Assembly (NCBI GenBank): GCA_004519485.1
Contig: CP038132.1
Span: forward strand, 429,001 to 493,000
Direction: 5' to 3'
Origin: Nannochloropsis oceanica
Lineage: Eukaryota > Sar > Eustigmatophyceae > Eustigmatales > Monodopsidaceae
Length of the DNA stretch: 64,000 bases
In this document: one piece after another, positions 22,150 to 33,363 of the stretch
Layout: each line of letters starts with the position of its first letter
Numbering within the stretch: position 1 is the stretch's first letter
Notes under the pieces: generated by a model
Database searches by the model: none
What the model saw: only the letters and a program-made list of their open reading frames with translations
What the model was told of the DNA's origin: nothing
Program-made: the position numbers and the translations under genes

Positions 22150-24440
22150 TCTCTTATCCCTGGGTGCTGCAGTACCCCCCACAAGAGCTCTAGGAGGCTG
22201 TCTATTCCTTCCTCTCCGTTGAGTGATGCAAATTCCTCAACTTTTATCATCAAGGCTAGCTTTTCAATAAAAGCAAGAGCTTCGCCTAGGGCCCCTTGTT
22301 CCCTCACCGATCGTTGAATGATGTTTCCAAACAAATGCTTTGTCAAACTCGGGCTCAAATGTAGAGGTATTAGTCCCGCCAATGCACCATGGCACTCCCT
22401 CACTAGCTCCGCCTCCTGCTGCCCCAACCCCGCCCTCCAAAGCTTCTCCAGGTGTGCTCCCGTCAAACCATTCATCAGACCCATCAGTTTCAACAACCCC
22501 CCCGCTCGACCCACCACCTCCCTATGCATGCTCGGGCCAAGCAACTCATCCTCCACAATCCTCTTCTCTAGTGCCCAGCGGACCACCTGGTGCTCAAGGG
22601 AAGATTCCTCCATCCCTGCGTCCACAAGCGGATCGAGCCTCTGCAGAGTAGGGGGCGGATCCACCCCCTTCCCCCCGCCTGAACTAACCGTGTGCCACCC
22701 CACCGGGTGCGGTTCGTCCTGCTCTCGGAACAGCGATCGGTGCTGGTAATAATCCACATCCTTATCCGTCCCTGGGAGCGCGGGATCTGCCTCACTAATA
22801 AACCACCATTTGGCCTTACTCCGCATCGAGCACCGAAACAGTGTGAAGAGAACCCCGTCATCCTCTCCCCCTGCCCAATGCTGGTACTCCGGCGCAAAGT
22901 TTCTCTCCCTGACGAAGGTATAGATGCCATTCACCCTCTTCACCCCCGCGCCTTTCACTAGGTACCTCCTCGCGAACGGACGCGCCTCCTTCGCGATCCG
23001 ACATATGTCCCCAAGTTGCTCCCACGCAGACAACCGCAACGGCAACGACGAACTGCGGACAAGCGCATGCACAAAGGCTAACCAAAACTGTAGCAATATC
23101 TCCTGATCCCCATCCTCCTCGGCATCACTTAACTTCTTCCTCGTGTAATCCACCATTGCCGAGATTGACAACCCCGACTCCTTCTTCAACTCCTCCTCCC
23201 CTACCCTCTCCAAAGGCTCCCTCAAGCATGCCACAACCTCCTCTAATACATTCTCAGTCGCTCGGGCCATCGTTTGCGCCACGGCCTCCCATCCCTGTTG
23301 CTGACCTTCTCTCACCCTCTTCTCCCTCTCCATTACCTCCTCCCGCCCCTCCATCACTGCCTGGAGCAAGACCTTGGTATTCTCCGCCCCCAACCACCCA
23401 ATACTCCTTGCCCTCATCGTACGGCACAGTAAGTCGAACCCTCCCCTCTCCACGAAATCTGCCTCCAACCTCATCCTCATCTCATTCGGCGACACGGCTC
23501 CGTGCCAGTAACCTCCCACCCCCTGCCCCTTGTAGAATGCCCTCTTGCGATTGAAAATCATGATCAGCGTCGGGATAAACTCGGCCTGTTGCCTCTCCAT
23601 GGCCAACACTAAGGTGTGCAAAGCCCAGCACAGCGAGCTATCAATGCACGTCCTCTGGTGGGGCTCGATCCGGAGTGCATTTTGATCGAGTAAAATCCCC
23701 ACAATTTGCTCCAAGTGTGCCTCCAAGAAAGACTGTGTCACAGGATTATCATAATTCTCATAGGCTAGACGCATACAATTCACTGCGTTATCCCATCCCA
23801 CGCTAGAGGCTTTGATCAAGCCCTCAATCACGACCTGAAACAAACCTAGGGAGGTACGTGGCACCTCCTCCTCTTGCTGCATTGTGGCACCTTCCTCCTC
23901 TTCTTCCTCCTCCTCGTCCAAGTCCTCCTCTTCTTCCTCCTCTTCCTTTTCTTGTTGTTTTTCTTCTTCTTCCGTTCCCTCGCCTTCTTCCTCTCGCTTT
24001 TCCTCCCCGACTATGTCCGCTAGTACAGGACGTGGCGGCGGAGGTAGTGGACGCGACTGTTGGCGCGGGCGCGGTGGAAGAGGCGGTTGCTGTTGCTGCT
24101 GCGGGAGAGGAGGTGGAGCTGCACGAGATCTCAAGGTGCCAGTTGAGGGTGGAGATGTTGATGAGGGGACGAGGCTCTGGTGCTGCTTTGGTGAGTGTTG
24201 AAGCGGGTGCTGGTGCGGCGGCGGCGGCGGCAGCGGCTGCGGCCCGCCGCTGCTACTGCTATTGTTGCTTTTGCTGCTCCTCGGACCGCTGCTGGTTGTG
24301 GTGCTTTCAATATTTTCGTCCGCCTCGTCCACGGACGGACGGCGTCGCTTGTTTAGGGCCCGCTGTCCGGTCCTGTACGGGTTTGTTTGAAGAGAGGAAA
24401 CAGGAAGGGAGGGGGAGCCGTGGTTGATTGGTGGTCCCAT
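12036..24440 (-). CDS. Giant ubiquitin-specific protease (USP9X/USP24/USP34-like)
   Basis: One uninterrupted 12.4-kb reading frame encodes 4,134 residues from the ATG at 24440 (MGPPINHGSPSLP); the frame stays open for 30 more codons upstream, but those look like leader sequence. The catalytic domain has the Cys box GLRNQGCTCYMNSLLQQLF with Cys2508 and the His box GGHYYSYIKD with His2885, the hallmarks of a C19 deubiquitinase that cuts ubiquitin-protein isopeptide bonds. A long helical N-terminal region, a ubiquitin-like segment at about 1515-1560 and large C-terminal helical regions fit the very large USP9X/24/34 group. Extra features are a polyGln tract at about 765-800, many Ser, Asn, Glu and Pro runs, an EF-hand-like stretch near 3475-3500, and two copies of a VNGxY-type domain at about 495-600 and 3920-4070. 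Predicted to act in the cytosol; substrates are unknown. Lack of introns over this length is unusual beside its intron-bearing neighbours. Confidence 0.9.
22043..22146 (-). repeat. (CTG)n tract encoding polyglutamine in the giant USP
   Basis: On the + strand CTG repeats, broken by TTG, CGG and TGG units, encode about 35 Gln with a few Pro on the minus strand. A shorter pure CTG run of about 9 units lies at 14191-14217 in the same gene. Confidence 0.9.
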
Positions 24441-24879
24441 CTTCTCCTGCACGGTGCCACACGCACGCGCATGCAGGTACACAGTTACAATCACTATAGC
24501 CGCGTGTCTACGCGCACACATGCCGCACACACATATGCCTCCGTCGCATGCCAGCCCCCCAATATTTCCCTCCCCTCACGTACCTCTCTTCGTTCTCACT
24601 AATTTTTAACTCCGGCCCTGAGGCGCATACACAATTATACAAGTCCGACCCCCCCGCTCGCCTGGCTATGGTGATAATAGTGTGATCGACAAAGATGATA
24701 TGTGAGATTGATCGCTGTAGACACAAGATAGGATGCATGTTGCTGCCGCAATTGGAATCGGAAAGGGGGAGGCATGAGGAGAGGGTGAGGTCCTCATACC
24801 GAGGCCTGTCCCGCCCCGACACATTAGGCCAGCGCTCCCTCTCTCATTCTTTTATGCTCTTGCAGTGCGCTCGCGCACC
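24441..24879. promoter_or_regulatory. Divergent promoter region between USP and NDUFAF3 genes
   Basis: About 440 bases separate the USP start (minus) from the first ATG on the + strand. No core element could be named with confidence. It is assigned as a promoter only because both flanking genes point outward. Confidence 0.4.
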
Positions 24880-25017
24880 ATGCTTTCGCTCACTGGCTCT
24901 GGTGTGCCAAAGCTAGTAAAGAAGCTTTGGGCTCTCAGAGAAGAAGCAAACCGACGATTGCTGGAGAGAAATCCGCATCTCATGCCTCTCCTCAACAGCG
25001 CCTTTTTCTTAACCTGA
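24880..25017 (+). CDS. 45-codon ORF just upstream of NDUFAF3
   Basis: ATG 24880 opens a 45-residue frame, MLSLTGSGVPKLVKKLWALR and onward, ending FFLT and TGA at 25015-25017, only 45 bases before the NDUFAF3 start. It has an amphipathic, basic, Leu-rich composition that could be a mitochondrial or membrane peptide. It may be a regulatory upstream ORF or a real microprotein carried on the same transcript. I do not recognise a family. Confidence 0.35.
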   Translation: MLSLTGSGVPKLVKKLWALREEANRRLLERNPHLMPLLNSAFFLT

Positions 25018-25062
25018 ACATCCCAAAATTGTACACTCGGGCACCAGGACACCCACAAGCAA

Positions 25063-25701
25063 ATGTTGCCGCGTATCGCAAGACGAATCCGGCCCTTAAA
25101 ATGCCATGTAGTAAACTCCTCGTCTTCGTCCTCGTCTTCGGGTTCGCCGCAGCAACGGCCAAACGCCTCGGCATCATCAGCGTTCCCCCTCCTGCCATCT
25201 TCGACCTCATTGAAACACCACCAGCACTTCAAACAGTACCGCCAGCAGCAAATACGTGGTCTGGCAGATTTGGGCAAGGGTGTCGATATCTTGGCGCCGG
25301 GGGAAGAAGAAACGGGGAAGGATCGAACGTTCTTGCTGGGCTACGATGGGGGAGGCTTCGAGGTGCGGGATATCAATTATCGGGGGTCCATTCTTGCCAT
25401 GCCCTCGGCCTGCTTCTTGTGGAAGCCACGCAACGTAGAGGAAATCACACCCGAGTCATTGACAGCTTTGATGGTGGTCAGGCCGCCTATTGAGATACTG
25501 GTGGTGGGCACGGGGGAAGACTCCGTGAATCGCCCGTTGGCCCCTGCCACGCTGGCGTTTCTTGCCGCGAATGGCGTGGCAGTCGAACACATGGACACGA
25601 CATCCGCGTGTTCTACATTCAATATTTTGAACCAGGAGGACCGGCGGGTGGCTGCTGCTTTGCTGGCAGTGGACACAGCGGCGGAAGAGAATGAGGAATA
25701 G
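25063..25701 (+). CDS. NDUFAF3: NADH dehydrogenase (complex I) assembly factor 3
   Basis: A single exon of 212 residues from ATG 25063. The first 60 residues are rich in Arg, Ser and Gln and lack acidic residues, as in a mitochondrial presequence (MLPRIARRIRPLKCHVV). The rest is the DUF498/Mth938 fold: LLGYDGGGFEVRDINYRGS, then EEITPESL, the strand-loop IEILVVGTGEDSVNRPL, and AVEHMDTTSACSTFNIL followed by EDRRVAAALL. In animals NDUFAF3 pairs with NDUFAF4 in the early assembly of mitochondrial complex I, so the same role is inferred here. The gene diverges from the giant USP gene and converges with the RFD-domain gene. The ATG chosen directly precedes the basic presequence. Confidence 0.88.
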   Translation: MLPRIARRIRPLKCHVVNSSSSSSSSGSPQQRPNASASSAFPLLPSSTSLKHHQHFKQYRQQQIRGLADLGKGVDILAPGEEETGKDRTFLLGYDGGGFEVRDINYRGSILAMPSACFLWKPRNVEEITPESLTALMVVRPPIEILVVGTGEDSVNRPLAPATLAFLAANGVAVEHMDTTSACSTFNILNQEDRRVAAALLAVDTAAEENEE

Positions 25702-26403
25702 GCAGGCAGGTTGTGTATATAGATGAAGATAAAGATGAACATGACAAGGGAGTGATAGAAGAGCCCTCTAGTATATGACGGGGGGGAAACTCTTGACACT
25801 GCAATGGTGGGCGTCTTCTTTCTGCTTGCCCTCTTTCTCCGTTGTGTTTTTTTCCTTTTTGTATCCTCCTCCCCTCCTCTATTTATATCTTCTAATTTTC
25901 TGTTATTTCTCTGTGCTTCAAATCGCGCAAGGACAAATGGCATGGGCAGGAAGATATAGCCGCACTTATTGGTGGGCGAGACTTTCTTTTTTGAAAGTTT
26001 GCCCTCTTCCAGTTGTTTTTGCTCCTGACAAGATGTGTTTCTCTTCTTTTGCTGTTGCCCTTTCCTCTCTTTATTCTATTTACCTCTTCGCCCTTCCTTT
26101 CATCTTTTTCTCTCTCATTCTCCCTCGCATTTTACTCGCATACACTACTTTTTGGTGTCAGCCATTTGCTGCTGCTGCTGCTCCTTGTTACACGCTCTCT
26201 TTTTAACGCGGTCAAGAACTGTCTCACACTCACAAACAAATTCATACACATACAACTACACTTGCTCCTTCCCGTTCAATCTATTCTCCCAGCCATTAGA
26301 TCTTTCTCCATTCCTTTCTCCTTTCCTCTTTCCTTGCCTCTGTCACGGCACAGCCCGCGCACCAAGAGTAGCACTGCTGCTAGCGCTGCTGCTCCTGCTC
26401 CTC
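25702..26403. other. Convergent 3' intergenic region
   Basis: The + strand is purine-rich for about the first 100 bases after NDUFAF3 and strongly pyrimidine-rich from about 25,800 to 26,400. The ORFs present are low-complexity Ser/Leu/Phe/Pro frames and are not called. Confidence 0.6.
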
Positions 26404-28963
26404 CTACTCCTCCTGCCCCTCCTCCTGCTCCTCCTCCTGCTGCTGCTGTCTTGCTATCAACCCCGTCTTGGCCAACTGCACCCCTCCATTTGCAGAAGGC
26501 GCGCGACGACCACCATACATCATGGGGCTCAGCGTGCACTTGCTCTCCTCGGCGCCCTTCAGAAACGACGACAACAAGGAATCATCCGTCCTTCCCGAGG
26601 CAGGCGAGATAATCCCACCCCGCCTAGCCGACAGCCCAACCTCCATTCCCTCCTCTGCCATCCTTCGTTTCTCTCCCCGAGACATGGCCGGATTCACGTC
26701 AAAGTCCCCATCCACCTCAATGTCCATCCTCGCGTCCTCTTCACCCACTGCTGCGGCTGCTGCTGCTACTGCTGCTGCTACCCGCTTGGCCCCCCGTGCC
26801 GCCGCCTTGCCCGCAGCTTTCTCCTCTCGTCGAGCCTCTTTTCTCGCCTCATGTCCTCTCTCCCACTCCTCCCTTCGGATTGCCCGCTCCTTTCGCCGAA
26901 GCATTCGTTCCTTTTTCGCCAGATTTTTCTCCGCCTCCTTCAACTTCCTCACCTCCGCTCGCTCAAGCTTCAACCGCCTCAACTTCGCTTGCATCCACCT
27001 GAGCTTCTCGGCGTCCTTTAGCGCACGCACCTCCATACAGACGCTCCCCCTGTTCTGAATAAACCACAAATCCCGGAGTACCGGCGTGGTAAATTCGCCC
27101 ACTAGACGGACACGCAACGCAGCCACCCGCGGCTTATACTGGTCGGGGCATGTCAAGCGCACGCGTTTCAAGAGCCGGTACAGGTCAAAGAAAGCGTGGA
27201 AGAAGCTTTCGCCCGAATGGATCCCGGAGAGGAGATAGTGCATGGGCTGAAAATCGGCCTTTGTTAGGCCGTCCAGTATTCTCTCGAACTCCCCCAAATA
27301 CTTCGCGATCACCTCCGCGGTACGCTGCTGCTCGATGGCGACGAGCAAACGACGATTATGCCCCGAGAGGCTGTTTATGAGCTTGGGAACTTCACGCGAT
27401 AGGTGCAAGAACGGGCAACCAGGCAGAGTCAGCAACGCATCTTCTTCCGTATTGCTGTTCTGGGGGGGCGGGGGCTCGGTGTGGTGCAGGTGGTGGTGTT
27501 GTTGTCCGTTCGAAGAGGAGGAACAAGCGCCATGACTTGAGGGTGAATCAGCATGCGCAGATAAAGACAGTCCCACCCCACCTCCACTGACCTCAGCTTT
27601 GCGTCGCTTTCTTTTTTGTCTCTTCTTGGACTCTTTGGCCTCCTCATTTACCTCGCCCGCGGGCCCCTCGTCCATTCCGCTTACACCAGCCGCTGCGTTG
27701 GCATCGATGCTCCTTTCTCCTGGCGACGTCATCGCTTCCGACTTGGCCGCGAGTGATACGCGGGAGGAGCGCGCCTGGGACTGAGAGGGCTTGTCACCCG
27801 CGGTGCTACAGTGAAGGACTTTTTTTCTGGCGCCGCTGCTGCTGGCATGTACGGGAGCGGTACTCTTTGTTGAGGTTAATGAGGAGGAGGAATTGACAAC
27901 AGCGACGACGGGTGCGCGCATCTTGCTGAGTTCAACCATGAATTTTAACTTTTTGTTCATCGTCAGGTCCCGCAACAGGTCAAAGAGCGCTGAGCCATTC
28001 TGGCGAACAAAGCCCATGTCGAGGTTCTGCTCAGTCATCATGCCCATCAATATCTCCAGGTCCATCATGTGGTCGTCCTCAGCGTCGCCAACACCGACCA
28101 CGTCGGTGACAAATAGGTGGATGGCTACAGCATATTGCACGCAACGGACAAAGTCATCCGCGTACGGCGCGTACTCGGTCGAAGGTTTCATTAGCCGGTA
28201 TTCGCCATACTTGGAGTGAAGCCACAGGCCTTGATACTGCTCTTGTGGGTGTGCGTAGATGCTCCAGGTCTGCACAGCCACTTCGACCGCCAATTTTGAG
28301 GGCGTGTTCGCCGGAGCGCCTGGCGCGGGAACGATATTTCTGGGGGGGGGAAGGGTTGTTGTGCGGTGGCGCGCGCGCGGTAAGTGAAGTGGCTGAGGGA
28401 GGCATATTTGCCCCGAAAACTTGTTTTTTCTTTAAGAAGGGACGATTCGAACAAGAAAGAAAATGACGCACGAACTTACCCGTAGAGTATCATGTTGAGC
28501 TTGCTCCGCTTGTGCAAATAGTTCAGGCTCTCAATATTGCCCTGTACAGGTTGCAGGAAGGGGGGGTAGGTGGGGGGGCGAGTCATGTCATATCATGCCA
28601 TCACACTCGCTCTTATGTTGGGAGCCAAAACATAAAAACAAACATAGATGTCAGTGAAGTATAAACATACAGAACCGCCAGACAAGTATGCGCGCGATAA
28701 TACAATACGCACGTTTGAGCCTCTTTTTTTGCGTTCCGATGCTCCTCCGGCTTTTGGTTATGTAGACATCCAACCTTTGTCATCTTAACGATTCATACCT
28801 TGATGTCCTTGAGGGAATAGTTTTCGATGTAGCGGTAGGGCTTATTTGAGACACCGCTGCCTTTGCCTCCAGCCGCGGCCAGCATGACAGTCTCGGGGTC
28901 CTTGTCGTGCTCGAACGCCTTAGACAGCTTTGTGTCCTTCGCCAAGGCCTCTTCCTTCATCAT
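26404..28963 (-). CDS. DNMT1-RFD-like domain protein without a methyltransferase domain
   Basis: Three exons, 28963-28799, 28541-28480 and 28339-26404, join in phase to give 720 residues. The joined N-terminus reads PYRYIENYSLKDIKGNIESL, then KRSKLNMILYGNIVPAPG, and later WLHSKYGEYRLMKPSTEYAPY. This resembles the replication-foci targeting (RFD) domain of DNMT1, with the 'ILYGNIVP' strand and the 'Y.L..PS.EY.P' motif. No cytosine methyltransferase motifs (PCQ, ENV) are present. After the domain come a Ser/Ala-rich linker, a helical region near residues 345-480 (HLSREVPKLINSLSGHNRRL) and a long Arg/Lys/Glu coiled coil (about 490-590), then a low-complexity tail ending in Gln/Glu repeats. A nuclear role in chromatin or replication is inferred. 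The start is the ATG pair at 28963/28960; an upstream exon cannot be excluded. Confidence 0.65.
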
Positions 28964-29953
28964 TGCGTTATGAAGGGTGGGGAGGGTGGTAACGGTGCTT
29001 GTGGTTGTGGCGGGTTGGCTGGTCCGTTGGGATGCGGGCGTAAGTTCTTCGTTGGAGTTTTCCCACGCTTTCTACGGCTCTGTGTGTGCGGCGGTCGAAA
29101 GTAGACATGAGTATAATTTGTGGACACACTGTTATAAGATCCGCCTCGCTGCCCTCATAACAAGCCTGTTTGGAATGATGATGCCTAGGGCCTATGTTAC
29201 CGGGAGGTCGTGTTCACAATTATGTAGAGGGACGACGAAAGTAAAGAGGGATCCGCGAAAAGGGAAGAAGGACGTGTTCTGGTATAATTCAGCGGTCCGT
29301 TCCGAAATGCGCGACTTCAAGGCCCGGCACATTAAGGCATGTGCATGCCTCTATGCCAGAGTCCTGTGTCCCAGGCTGTAGTGTGGTGCTGTCTTGCGTT
29401 GCCGATCAGTAGAGAAATGAGTGAAGCAGGCAACGCCTGGCAACGCAGCGAGGCCTTCCATCTGCCTCAAGTAAGGGAGGAGGTTTTTCCTTGTGGGTGT
29501 GGCTCGTACCGGGCCCTTTTTGTGAGATGTACACCCGCGACTCCACAGCAAACGCTTGTCTAACAAGTGTTTGACAGCGCGCAAGCGATTTGTCTAGATT
29601 CTGGTGGATTGTAGAGGATCTAAGTATTTTCTATTCCTCCTCTTTTTCTTTCTCCTTTGGCCCCCCCCATCCCCCGATGTTCGATGGTCATCAACAAAAG
29701 TGTCGCAAAGTATTGGTAAGAGGAGATAGATGTAAATTATGCCTGAAATTTTTTGTACTACTGCCATGTTCTTCGTGGCCCTCTATTTTCCACTTCCGAT
29801 GGGAGAGAGGGTGGAACTCAGAGTTAGTGAAAAGGGGGCAGAAAAAGGACCAAAAAAGAAGTGACAGCTAAGAATGAAATATAACTTAAATCACTTTGTG
29901 AGGTGATAAGTTTTGACACAAGGCTAATATACTTTCTTTGTATATGATTATGG
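28964..29953. other. Intergenic between two minus-strand genes
   Basis: About 1 kb holding the promoter of the RFD-domain gene and the 3' flank of the beta-propeller gene. No coding sequence, RNA gene or mobile element was recognised. Confidence 0.5.
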
Positions 29954-32668
29954 TCAAAATGCAAAGTTCCGCGCTTGGCGTGCCCGCAAGAGTCCGCGCA
30001 ATTGGCGATTTTGCTCGTCGTCGTCGTCGTCTGCCCCTGCCCTCCATCCAGGTTCGTCTTCGCGCTCCTCCTGACCATCCTCATCTTCTTCCATCAGGTC
30101 ATACATCCGTCTTCCACTGGGCCGTAGTCCAATGTTGCCCAGCTGCGCTCCCTCTTGTATGGGATTCATAGCTAGTCCGAGCCGCTTGCCTCGTCTTTCT
30201 TTCGAGAAGTGCCAAAAGAAGACCAGACCTAATGCCAGGCAAATGAGTGGAAGACGAATCCAATTGAATTCCAAACCCTTGGGTCTACGGTAGGGCAATA
30301 TGGCTTCAAACAGCACCAGTTGTCCACCGTCGTCCCTTAGACTTGCGTGCTTATCTATTAATGGGTTCCCGCTTGTCCCTAGGCCCATGTACACGACAAA
30401 GGTGGGGGATATGCGACTGGAAGACCCGGCACCACCACCATTTGTCGAAAAGATAATCCTAGGACTCTCCTCTTCTTTCGATAAAGCAGGGGGAGGAGGA
30501 AACTTAAGTTGAAAGACCAACGGCAACGGCGAGGCGGTGTCGCGTAGTCCAGTTGTGTTATATGCAAAGATGTTCCCACGCATGGAGACAGCCAGTAAGT
30601 AACCACCGGGTACTGTTGCAAGAGATACGGGCGCGGAGCCTTGTATATCGCGTGTCATTTTTTTTTGGGATTTGGGAAAAAGGGGATGTAATGAACATTA
30701 ATCCACAGACTCTGTCATCAGACCATCTCCGAACTTAACGCTCACAATTTCATACCTCTGCGGCACTACAAAATCAATCTTTAATCTTCACACGCTCCCT
30801 GCTCTTACCTCCGGTGCGTGAAGCCAGTTTTTTTAGCAAGGCGCAGTTGCCTTCAGCTGCAGCTCCACCATACATAGGCTGCTGCTGCTGGTAGGGATGT
30901 CCCCGCCGCGCGTGAGGTGGGCTAGTATCGAAGGACAATATGTCGCCTTGAGCCGAGGAGGCGTGCAGAACTTGTGGGGAGAAAGAATCCCAGGCCAAAG
31001 AAATCAAGGGTCCGTGTCGTCCGAGGCAATAAGCAGTCCTGTATGGTTCCAGAGTCATGGCGCTCAGGAAGTGCACGTCCCTGTGTTGAAAAGGAACACG
31101 CGTGGCATGCTTACGAAACCCACAATCTTTAAAATTGTAGTCTTTATTAATCAGCTCCCGCTTACCTGTCAGCAGTGTATAAAAGGGTTTTGCCGTTTCT
31201 TATTAGGGCGTAGACGGGGTGGCCCGTGTCGATCGCCTGTGAGTAAAAAAGTGGGTTTAGAGTCTGTAAAGTGCGTGCTCATTGGAAAAACTGAAACCAG
31301 AAGCTTCAGTGTTCTTATTTATCTGAAGAATGTCCAATCAATGAAAACAAGCCTTTGAGTGCTATTGCATTTTTATTTTAGTCCCTACCTTGAACAAAGT
31401 CCCGTTTCGGAAATGGCACTGAATGTTGCCGGCTGCATCCCCAGAAAACACCAACCAGCCATAGCTTCGATGCTGGTATAGAAGCGCGCTCAACACCGGT
31501 GAGCCTGCGCTTGTCGCCGCTGTTTCACGGGCTTTGACTGGTGGTTGTAAAGCTGATATGCCCTCCTTCGTTTGGGCTTTGACTGGTGGTGGTAAAGCTG
31601 ATACGTCCTCCTTCGTTTGGGCGTCTAACGGCAGCAAGGTGGCCTCGTGCGCTATTTGCATTCCGAACCCATCTGAAGAAGTAATATTGGGAGGTACAGC
31701 AAAGAAGGGAGGGCTTGAAAACGACTCTGAAGAAAGAATTTTTCTTCTTCCCGCGATGATTTTGCCATCTTTCCATAGCTGAACATTGTGTAGGCTCAGG
31801 GAACCGTCCCGTCCCCCCGTAACCATCAGGGCGTCCTCTCCGTCGACTGCCTCAAACGCTATAGAGGTTATGGCTGCACTAGAATGACCAACCGGAGTGT
31901 ACTGACTTAGGAGCTGACCTTTGAGGTCGTAGAAGTAAAGCGAAGAAGCGCGACAGCTGATGTTACTTGCGATGCTGTCATCGCTCCGCTTTCCTGCCTT
32001 CGTGTTATCGGCTGTATCGGCGCGTGCAACAACAAGCACGTTCACGGCCTTGCTGAACTGCATGTGGCTACCTCGTGGCGCCGCCTTATCTCGGGCCCGC
32101 TGGAGTGTAAGCAACTTCACTGCAGTCACTCGGCTATTCTTGCCTGCCTCAGTGCTTTCTGTACCCCCTTTCATATTCCCGGTCCCAGGCAAGGCAGCCA
32201 ATCGCACGAGATAATCCTCGGCCAGAGCGTTACCTGTGCCGCCGTTACTGCTGCCGCTGAGCGACAGGGTTGATGACTCAAAGACAGGTTCCATGCATTG
32301 TGAGGTTTTGGTATCCCTTCCTTCGCCTTCAATGGCCCCGGCGGCGACATGCCTTCGGTAGGCCTCTAGCAGGCGGAGCTTCGTGGTCTGTAAACGAATG
32401 AGTTCTGCTAGCTCGGCAAGCTCTTCATCTAAGGCTTGAAGGGATGAGCTGCTTTTGCTATTGATAACGGCACTACCGGTGGTGGATTTAATACCCCCAC
32501 CGAATTTCTGGAAGGGTATCAAGAGAAGAATGGGAGCGGTTGGGTCTCAAAGGGGGCGGGCTGTTTTTAAGCTGTATGTACATCATCAGTACTTACCCAG
32601 GCTGACGATGGCGACAAGACAATAATTAACAGGAGAAGAGGCTGAAAGGTGCAATAGTTTCTGGCCAT
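29954..32668 (-). CDS. Secretory-pathway beta-propeller (WD/PQQ-like) type I membrane protein
   Basis: Five exons (32668-32597, 32507-31389, 31236-31166, 31080-30809, 30639-29954) join in phase to 739 residues. Residues 1-24 (MARNYCTFQPLLLLIIVLSP) form a signal peptide. A short coiled coil (EELAELAELIRLQTTKLRLL) is followed by propeller-like strands: SSLYFYDLKGQLLSQYTPVG, VTGGRDGSLSLHNV, GWLVFSGDAAGNIQCHFRNG, GHPVYALIRNGKTLLYTADR, PLISLAWDS and VPGGYLLAVSMRGNIFAYN. One membrane helix near residues 635-655 (LPLICLALGLVFFWHF) precedes an acidic cytosolic tail. A lumenal propeller with a membrane anchor is the layout of several ER and cell-surface proteins, but I cannot name this one. It shares a divergent promoter with the sterol methyltransferase gene. 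A 13-residue unit (QTKE.(V/I)SAL.PPVKA) is tandemly repeated near residue 335. Confidence 0.7.
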
Positions 32669-33363
32669 CGTAGTCGTAGGACCCCTGGGGCTTGGGTCAG
32701 TGCTTGCACAGGGAGCTTCTGCTCCTCCAAGCGCGCTGTCGGCTGTCGGTTATTTTTATCAAAGGCAAGCGACGATGACACCTCCTGAGGAACGCGGTGC
32801 CGGATTTACGGACACTTTCTCCTTAATGTCTTCGTCTTCTTCCTGTATTTTTTTATTCGTGGTTTTCAAGTGAAAGTGAAGTTTGGCTTGTAGTAAGTGC
32901 TTGTGATAACACACAGAAATGGGCAGGAGGCAGGAGGTCGGCGAGTCGACTCGGACGCGGAGCTCACACATATTGTCTACATTCGAAATATTGCACCCGT
33001 GTTTAGACGCCCACAGACACATGCTACCGAAACTTTCACGGGTCGTGTTGGTCAAATCATTGATTTTGTTGCCCTTGCTGCCCGCCTTAAGGTGGCCTGC
33101 TGTGCCGATCCCAGTTTCGTCATTATTACCGTCACAAGCAGTAACTCGATGTTCCGCGCCCAAGACACCACATGATCGTGCCGCTGCTCCGGTCACCTAT
33201 TCGCACGACCTTCGGCTGTTGTAATTTTCTGCTGTCTTGCTTCTGACTTCTCCTATTCCCAAACAAATAACAGAGTTAGGGCAAAAGAACCGGTCGGACT
33301 TGCCACGGACTTGACAGACGCCTCTGGTCACAGCGTCCTTGTGTGTCCCACGCAAACTCCATC
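32669..33363. promoter_or_regulatory. Divergent promoter region, propeller gene / sterol methyltransferase
   Basis: 695 bases between two outward-facing starts. A 145-codon minus-strand frame crosses it but has no family features and sits where promoters and 5' leaders are expected, so it is not called. No core element can be named. Confidence 0.4.

Noticed and set aside
21796-22317. + strand ORF with a long Cys run
   Set aside because: Produced by reading the USP polyGln (CTG) tract in another frame; not a cysteine-rich protein.
26035-27021. 328-codon + strand ORF rich in Leu, Ser and Phe
   Set aside because: Lies over the pyrimidine-rich 3' flank and the antisense of the RFD gene; low complexity and no domain.
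32759-33196. 145-codon minus-strand ORF
   Set aside because: It sits in a divergent promoter and 5' leader region, has no recognisable domain, and lacks support from neighbouring exons.
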